Positions 58,494 to 64,000 of a stretch of DNA of 64,000 bases are shown here, in pieces. Position 1 is the first letter of the stretch. Each line of letters begins with the position of its first letter. The position numbers and the translations under genes are program-made. Under the pieces are notes generated by a model, which made no database searches, was not told where the DNA came from, and worked only from the letters and a program-made list of their open reading frames with translations. Where the stretch lies: positions 124,001-188,000 of the forward strand of contig JAKSZT010053928.1 in NCBI GenBank assembly GCA_026826555.1. Direction: 5' to 3'. The stretch is from Tolypeutes matacus. Lineage: Eukaryota; Chordata; Mammalia; Cingulata; Chlamyphoridae.

Positions 58494-58983
58494 TGATGTA
58501 ATTATGAATTCCAAAAATATAATTGAATCATGCTTGTAAACTGATCTGTTAATCTGGGCATGATTAGGTTAGGATTAGGGTGTTGAGCCCCACCCCTTGG
58601 TGGGTGGGGAATTGAATATAAAAGGCAAGGCAAAGGACAGTTGAAGCAGTCTTCTGAGAAGCAGTTTTGATGTTGGAAAGAAGGCCCCAGGAGAAGAGAA
58701 GCAAGCCGTTTGCCTGATCGTCTACAGCTGACCTTGTGGAGGAAACAGGAGCTAAGCCTGGAGAAAAACGCAGCCCCGGGAAGAGAGGAACCCCAGAAGC
58801 CTGAACCCTGGCAAACGCCGGCAGATGTCTTGCTCTAACACGTGGCAATGGACTGTGGTGAGAGAAGAAACTTAATGCTTTATGGCCTGGTATCTGTGGA
58901 CTTCTACCCCAAATAAATACCCTTTATAAGGACCAACCCATTTTTGGTATTTTACATTAGCACCCCTTTGGCTGACTAATACA
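58494..58983 (+). mobile_element. Solo LTR, MaLR-like, lineage-specific
   Basis: 490 bp from TGTGGCAGTT to CTAATACA. It has a TATA-like 'gaatataaaagg' at about 58614 and an AATAAA ('caaataaatacc', about 58911) followed by 'ttttggtattttacattagc'. The THE1/MST/MLT-like end 'ctgactaataca' points to ERVL-MaLR. Flanking 5-mers are similar, not identical (cctac, catac). No gag/pol adjoins it. Confidence 0.75.
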
Positions 58984-58989
58984 CATACC

Positions 58990-59190
58990 AAAATTCTGGG
59001 GTTTCCTTCACTCCTCATATCCAATCAATTAGCAAGGTATGTTGCTTCTAACTTCAAAATATATTCAAGGGGACTCTTGTTTGAGAATGGCAGTGTGTGA
59101 AGTTGCCATTTCTCTTTTCTCTCAGTGGAAATCATACAAAAACAAGAAATACTAAAAGAGATTAAAAGAAAGCAAGCAAGAAAGGAAGAA
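58990..59190. other. Unassigned DNA
   Basis: Possibly the 5' region of the old L1 that is clear from 59880 ('tgtttgagaatggcagtgtg'), but too weak to assign. Confidence 0.3.
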
Positions 59191-59194
59191 AAAA

Positions 59195-59290
59195 GTAACA
59201 GAGAAAGGAAGGAAGGAAGGAAGGCAGGAAGGCAGGAAGGCAGGCAGGAAGGAAGGAAGGAAGGAAGGAAGGAAGGAAGGAAGGAGGAAG
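59195..59290. repeat. (GGAA)n microsatellite
   Basis: About 20 GGAA/GGCA tetramers; the GGCA variants cluster in the middle. Confidence 0.95.
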
Positions 59291-59294
59291 GAAG

Positions 59295-59875
59295 TTCTCA
59301 AGCCCTGTTTTCCATTAAACAAAGGAAACAGCTAAAATCACAAAACACAAAATAAGTGGAATGGTTCTCCCAAAGCAGGGGATATCATGCAGATGTGTAT
59401 ACTAGAGAAAGCAGAAAGAGGATCCCAAGGATGTAAATCTCTGAAAGAGGCAGTAAAGAACATCTCTTCAATGTGAGAGGTACACTTTTACTTCTAAAAT
59501 CTAAATCTTTCCTGTATAACAGTGGGAACAAAGTACACATGCTGACCTTGAGAGCAACCCTAGACATAGTTTAGTCCTAAGAAGAAGAGGAGGGTCTAAA
59601 TGAGGAAATACAGACAACTCATATTTATAGGAATATATTTATTATATTTGTATTTATTTTTATTATTTATTAATATGTATATGATTTATAGTAATAAATA
59701 TATTTTATATCTGCTTTATTCACATATTTCATTTTCAAAATATATTAATTTAATCAATGTTTATAGTAGGAAAATAGTAGAAACTATGTCTTAAAAATAG
59801 AAGATTGGGACATTATATAAAGTTGTAATTGTAAAAACAACAACTAGAACAATACAAGCCTTTCTATTTAACAGA
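59295..59875. other. No recognised gene or repeat
   Basis: AT-rich; 59630-59720 is a low-complexity TTTAT stretch. Confidence 0.4.
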
Positions 59876-59879
59876 AGAA

Positions 59880-61340
59880 CTACACAAGGAAAAAAAAAAA
59901 CAAGTGAAACTACTAGTGAAATACTTTAAAAAATATACAACACTTACAAAAAAATACAATGAAAAAATTGAGACCAAACGTATCTATTACAACAATAAAA
60001 ATAAATGGGCTAAATTCACCTTTTAAAAGAAAAGTATATTTAGATTCTATCACAAAACAAAATCAAATTTAATGCTGAATTCAAGTGATATACATAAATC
60101 AAATTAATTCAGTAAGGTTGAAAAAAAGGATTGCCAAGGTAAACTAGATAAATGCAAACAAAAAGAAAACAAGGATTGTGATCTTATACCAGACAAAGTT
60201 GGATTCAGACTAAAACCTATTAAATAAAAAAGGGGACCTTTATAATGCTCAGGAGTGCAATTTACTAGAAATATATGAATAATTCATATCTATGCAACAA
60301 ATAAAATGAAATTAACATTCATAAAGCAAAAATAGCAGGGTGATGCAATAAGAAATAGGAGCACATTAGTAGTAGGATATATTACCTCAGTTCATAATAG
60401 ATCAAAAAGACAAAAAATAAGTAAAGTTATAGAACATCTAAATAATGTCATGAATAAGATCATTCTTACTGTTATATACCTGACTCTGTATCCCTAAAAG
60501 AGGGTCTATACATTCCATTCAAGTATCCACAGAAAATTTACAAAAATTTACTATGTATTAAAGTCATAAAGAAAATCTCAATACATTCCAAAAAGAGGGC
60601 AGATAGATTTCTCTGATCATAATGCAGTTATTGTACAAATTAATTGTAAAACCAGAATACCAAAAGCCTACCTAGAAATTTGAAAATTAGGAGTTATTAA
60701 TTCTTGGGTGATAAATGAAATTCAAAGTAAAATTGGAGAATATATAGAAAACAAAACAATGAAAAATTATATATCACAACCAATGGGATACAGGTAAAGC
60801 CATATTCAGATGAAACTTCATAGCTTTAAATATTTTTATTAATAAAAAAGAAAGAATAAAAATATATGAATTAAGTTAGAAAATAAAGCACAAATTACTC
60901 TTAAGAAAATAAAGGGAAAGAATAGAGATAAATAAGAAATTAATAAATCTGAAAACATAATAATAGTTGAACGACATTACTATATCCAAAAGATATTTCT
61001 TAAGAAAAATACACTAACAACGTAATCTAATCTACTAAGTAACCTTAACAAGGAAAAAAATGGATAAAGTACAAACACACAGAATGAGAAATGAAAAGGG
61101 GGAAATAATCACTTTTTCAGAAGAAATCAAAATAATCAAAAGAGACACTTTGTTCAATTCTATGAAAATAAAATAAAAGGGAAGGATTAGTTATTTTTTA
61201 GGTAAATATAATCTTCCAAAACTGATTCAGAATAGACAGAAATCCAAACAGACCAATTACGATAGAATTAAATAAGGGAAAAAACCTAATCCTTTGACCC
61301 CCTTTTCTTCAAAAAAATATCAGGCATATAGGTTTCCAGA
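59880..61340 (+). mobile_element. Old L1 ORF2 5' half
   Basis: Sense-strand relic of the endonuclease region: 'aataaaaataaatgggctaaa', 'agacaaagttggattcagac', 'gatcataatgcagttattg' (an SDHNA-like motif), 'agaatgagaaatgaaaaggg' and 'aatcaaaagagacac'. All frames are broken; it belongs to an older family than the two long L1s. Confidence 0.6.
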
Positions 61341-61359
61341 GAAATGAAGGAAACCTTCC

Positions 61360-61424
61360 TGTGGTGGTTTCGAGTTGTACAAACCCCAGAAAAACATGTT
61401 CTTAAACTTAATCCATTAATCTCT
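61360..61424 (+). mobile_element. 5' fragment of a MaLR-like LTR
   Basis: 'tgtggtggtttcgagttgta' and 'cccagaaaaacatgttctta' resemble the starts of lineage MaLR-like LTRs. It breaks off at the SINE at 61425. Confidence 0.55.
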
Positions 61425-61493
61425 TTTATTTTTTTTAGGAGGTACCAGGGTTTGAACCTGGGACCTCGTACATCAGAAGCAGTAATATGTAAG
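61425..61493 (-). mobile_element. DAS SINE second unit, antisense, truncated
   Basis: T run, 'aggaggtaccagggtttgaac' and 'gggacctcgtacatcagaagc', then it stops before the box A end. No TSD was confirmed. Confidence 0.75.
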
Positions 61494-61499
61494 ATGAAG

Positions 61500-62245
61500 T
61501 AATGTTATATTAAATCCTGATATATTATAAAATGCTTTGTTACCCTTTCCATCTTCTTGCATTCCCTCCCCTGTGCTTTGTTTTCTCTCTTGGCACATAA
61601 AATTGACCAGATGAATTGTTGAAGAAGGCTACATTAATTTATCTGGACATATGTGCTTTAAGGGCCTCTGCTACATAAAGAATGCAGAATATCTGTATGC
61701 TGGAATATAGGTATTAAGATTTGCTTATTGTAAATTGTTGGGTCCCAAAGGCCTTACTCACTAACAGGATATTCATATATTTCAGTTTTTTTCATTCTCC
61801 TTGGATGGTTAAAAATAATAATTTTTTAAAAACCTAACTTGCCTTTTATCCCAAATAACTTTTACAAATAGCAATAATTAATTAGGTTGCATTAAATATG
61901 TATTCATGGCTTTCAAATGTAAAACTTTCACTATTTTCTATATACATTTAGTTTGGATAACCACTTAAAAAAAAATAAGTTACTTTTGGCATCTAGAAAT
62001 GACTGGGAATTTCTTTTTTAGAATGGATTGCTCTATGTGAGATTAAAATTCAATAACTATTTAAGTTAGACAAAAAATAGAACTTTTATTATCTACACCA
62101 ACTTGACTGAATTACGGTAGTACAGCTGTGGGAAGATGTCAGGTAACATTTATGTATGAGAAGAATACAGTAGCACATTTTGATGGATTTCATTTTGACA
62201 CTTGTCTCCAGCAAGTATTAGATTTCTGTTGAGAGTTCTAAAAGT
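61500..62245. other. No recognised gene or repeat
   Basis: AT-rich; nothing recognised. Confidence 0.4.
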
Positions 62246-62249
62246 CCTA

Positions 62250-62445
62250 TTAAACTTTTTTCAGTTTTTTTTTTTTTTAAATTAGAGAACTGATAGGTTT
62301 ACAAAAAAAAAAAAAAAAGCATAAAATATAGAGAGTTCCCATATAACACACCTAGTGTGGTGCATTTGTTACAATTCATGAAAGAATATATTTATAATTG
62401 TACTATTAACTGTAGTCCACCATTTACAATAGCCTAGTAAACATT
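62250..62445. mobile_element. L1-derived 3' UTR-like relic
   Basis: 'gagaactgataggtttacaaa', 'gtgtggtgcatttgttacaat' and 'attaactgtagtccaccattt' are familiar from old L1-linked repeats. Two A/T runs lie beside it. Family and strand are unassigned. Confidence 0.45.
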
Positions 62446-62449
62446 TTTA

Positions 62450-62925
62450 AAGATAAAAAGACCAAAAGAAAATTTGCATTTATAAGAATTAAGGAAAATG
62501 AAATAAACATATTAAGAGTTTGCAAAAGGATATAAATGCAACTACTGCATGTACTCTACCATCTGAAACTTTAAATTACAAATATTTAAGTTTCACAGAA
62601 AATATGTATTTGTATTATATATTTATTTTTATATATTTATATTACAGTTCATGCATATGCTATCTTAATATTAAAACGATTATTCTATTGTTAAAAATTC
62701 AGACAACAAAATTATTGCATAACATTATATTCTTAGATTATATAAATTTTTATTTTTTAAATAATCTGAAATACTATTTTCACTCACTCAACCCTCTTAA
62801 AAGCTACATAATAAAGAACAATGAAAAATACACTTACTTGAAATGAATTAAGAATAGAATATTTTAAAATAATCAATTATCTTTTTAATAGTTACTACAA
62901 GCACTTTATAATATCCAAAAGGTAA
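62450..62925. other. No recognised gene or repeat
   Basis: Very AT-rich. The 108-codon frame at 62520-62846 is Ile/Leu/Tyr/Asn-rich, as expected from base composition, with no recognisable domain. Confidence 0.45.
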
Positions 62926-62929
62926 AAGA

Positions 62930-63650
62930 AGTTTAAAAATAAAGTGTGAAAAATAACTCTATTTCCTATTCCTGCTCCCAGATATCCAGTTTCCTCCCTA
63001 GAGGAACCGCTGTAGCTAGGCTTCTGTGTGTCACATGTAAAGAAGTGAATTTATGGGTATAAATTATATAAACAGCATCACACTAAACCCATATTCTATA
63101 CTGAGCTTTTAAAAAAAAATTTATTGAAGAATATTTGATGTTTACAGAGTATTTCACTGAATTGTTGTATCATAGTTTATTTAATAAATTCCCTATTGAT
63201 GACTTTAGTTTGTTTACAATTTCTGGCTAATACAATGTGCATTCTCATATATACATCATTTCTCAGACAAGTAAAGATATTTGTAGAATAAACTCCTAGA
63301 AGTGGAATTGTTAGGTCTAAGTGTGTATCTTTTTAAAGTTTTGATAAAAATTACCAAATTGTCTTCCAGAAAGATTGTACCAATTTATACTCACAAAGTA
63401 AACAACTTACATGTATGTATAACTGTAGAATACACTCAAAGAAGTGGAATTGCTATGTTTATGACTGTGAACTTAAAAATTTTTGAAAACATTGCCAAAT
63501 TAGCTTCCAAAGTGGTTGTATCAATTTACACTTACAGAGGATGAGAGTGTCTGTTACGCCAACCCTTACCAACATAGTGTGTTATAAAACTTTTTTATCT
63601 TTGCTATTTGCATGGATGTGATATGAGTCAGGTAACTAAAGAGAAGGCAT
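62930..63650 (-). mobile_element. Old L1 3' part, antisense, with tandem duplication
   Basis: 'cctagaggaaccgctgtagc', 'gtttacaatttctggctaat', 'ctcctagaagtggaattgtt' and 'gttgtatcaatttacac' follow the antisense order of an old L1 3' half. The 'aagtggaattg' segment occurs twice, about 142 bp apart (63283 and 63425). Confidence 0.6.
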
Positions 63651-63730
63651 GGTATGTCTTAGCAAACACAGTGTTTGGCGTTGTACACAGATTCAGAAAG
63701 CACTGTTAATGTTATCACAACAGTGATGGG

Positions 63731-64000
63731 GGAGCAGATGTGGCTCAAATGGTTGGGCATCCGTCTCCCATATGGAGGGACCTGGTTCGATCCCTGGGAC
63801 CTCCCGGTAAAATAAAGAAAATATAGAAGGTGCTTGGGCGCACCAGGCCCCACATGTGGGCGCACCGCCAGGCCCTACCCCAGGCTCCACGTGCAGGTGC
63901 GCCTTCAGGCCCTGCAAGCAGGTGTGCCACCATGCCCTGTGTGTGGGTGCGCTGCACACAGCAAGATGATGACGTAACAGGAGAGTGACACAAGGAAAAC
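63731..64000 (+). mobile_element. DAS SINE with 25-bp array, cut by window end
   Basis: Same subtype as 52733-53334: 'gcagatgtggctcaaatggt' with 'ggttcgatccct', a linker, an array of about five units (63844-63955), then 'agcaagatgatgacgtaacag'. The second head and tail lie beyond the window. Confidence 0.88.
63844..63955 (+). repeat. 25-bp tandem repeat (VNTR) inside a SINE
   Basis: Units start AGGCCC or a close variant. A shortened unit 'aggccctacccc' stands second here and fifth in the 52848 array, so both arrays appear to descend from one already structured ancestor and later differ in number. Confidence 0.85.

Noticed and set aside
58494..58983. A provirus with coding genes
   Set aside because: Only a single LTR is present; no gag, pol or env sequence lies on either side within the window.

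Overview
This is mammalian nuclear DNA, almost certainly from a xenarthran and most likely an armadillo (Dasypus or a relative). The main clue is at least eighteen copies of a tRNA-derived SINE whose head reads 'gatgtggctcaa...ggttcgatccc' and whose tail is A-rich, which fits the armadillo DAS-SINE family. Two near-full-length LINE-1 elements of one lineage-specific type, and many fragments of old eutherian repeats (MIR, L2, MLT1-type LTRs, hAT-Charlie, old L1), agree with this. I recognise no intact host protein-coding exon. The species name and repeat subfamily names are inference from memory; the target-site duplications (TSDs), frames and repeats are read directly from the sequence.

Layout. 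1-10488: apparently unique intergenic or intronic DNA with MER5-like, hAT, MIR, MLT1, SINE and old L1 pieces. 10503-16742: a full-length 6.24-kb L1 on the + strand with a 14-bp TSD, an intact ORF1 and an ORF2 broken by five frameshifts and one stop. It sits inside an older L1. 16876-17611: an unidentified retroposed sequence with a 15-bp TSD and a 30-bp inverted duplication that looks like a twin-priming inversion. 17627-35980: mostly unassigned DNA with MIR/L2 relics, a U6 retropseudogene and SINEs.

36050-37550: a strong CpG island, the only likely host promoter in the window. On the - strand it holds a good splice donor (exon edge about 36747), so it may be the untranslated first exon of a leftward gene whose intron fills the left half of the window. 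37560-46330: more relics, including a layered locus (43755-45995) where one L2 is split by a SINE, that SINE is split by a zinc-finger retrocopy, and the L2 is split again by a truncated L1. 46332-53512: a second near-full-length L1 on the - strand, with two SINEs inside it, nested in an older L1. 53513-64000: old L1, a solo LTR, microsatellites and a SINE running off the end.

How it fits together: nearly everything recognised was copied in by the L1 enzyme (L1 itself, SINEs, U6, zinc-finger and other retrocopies, even tail-only inserts), as shown by A-rich ends and TSDs. The least ordinary items are a SINE subtype with an internal 25-bp tandem array (52848-53036, 63844-63955), the twin-primed unknown retroposon, the L1 layout in which ORF1 carries a long basic tail and overlaps ORF2 by ATGA, and the CpG island.
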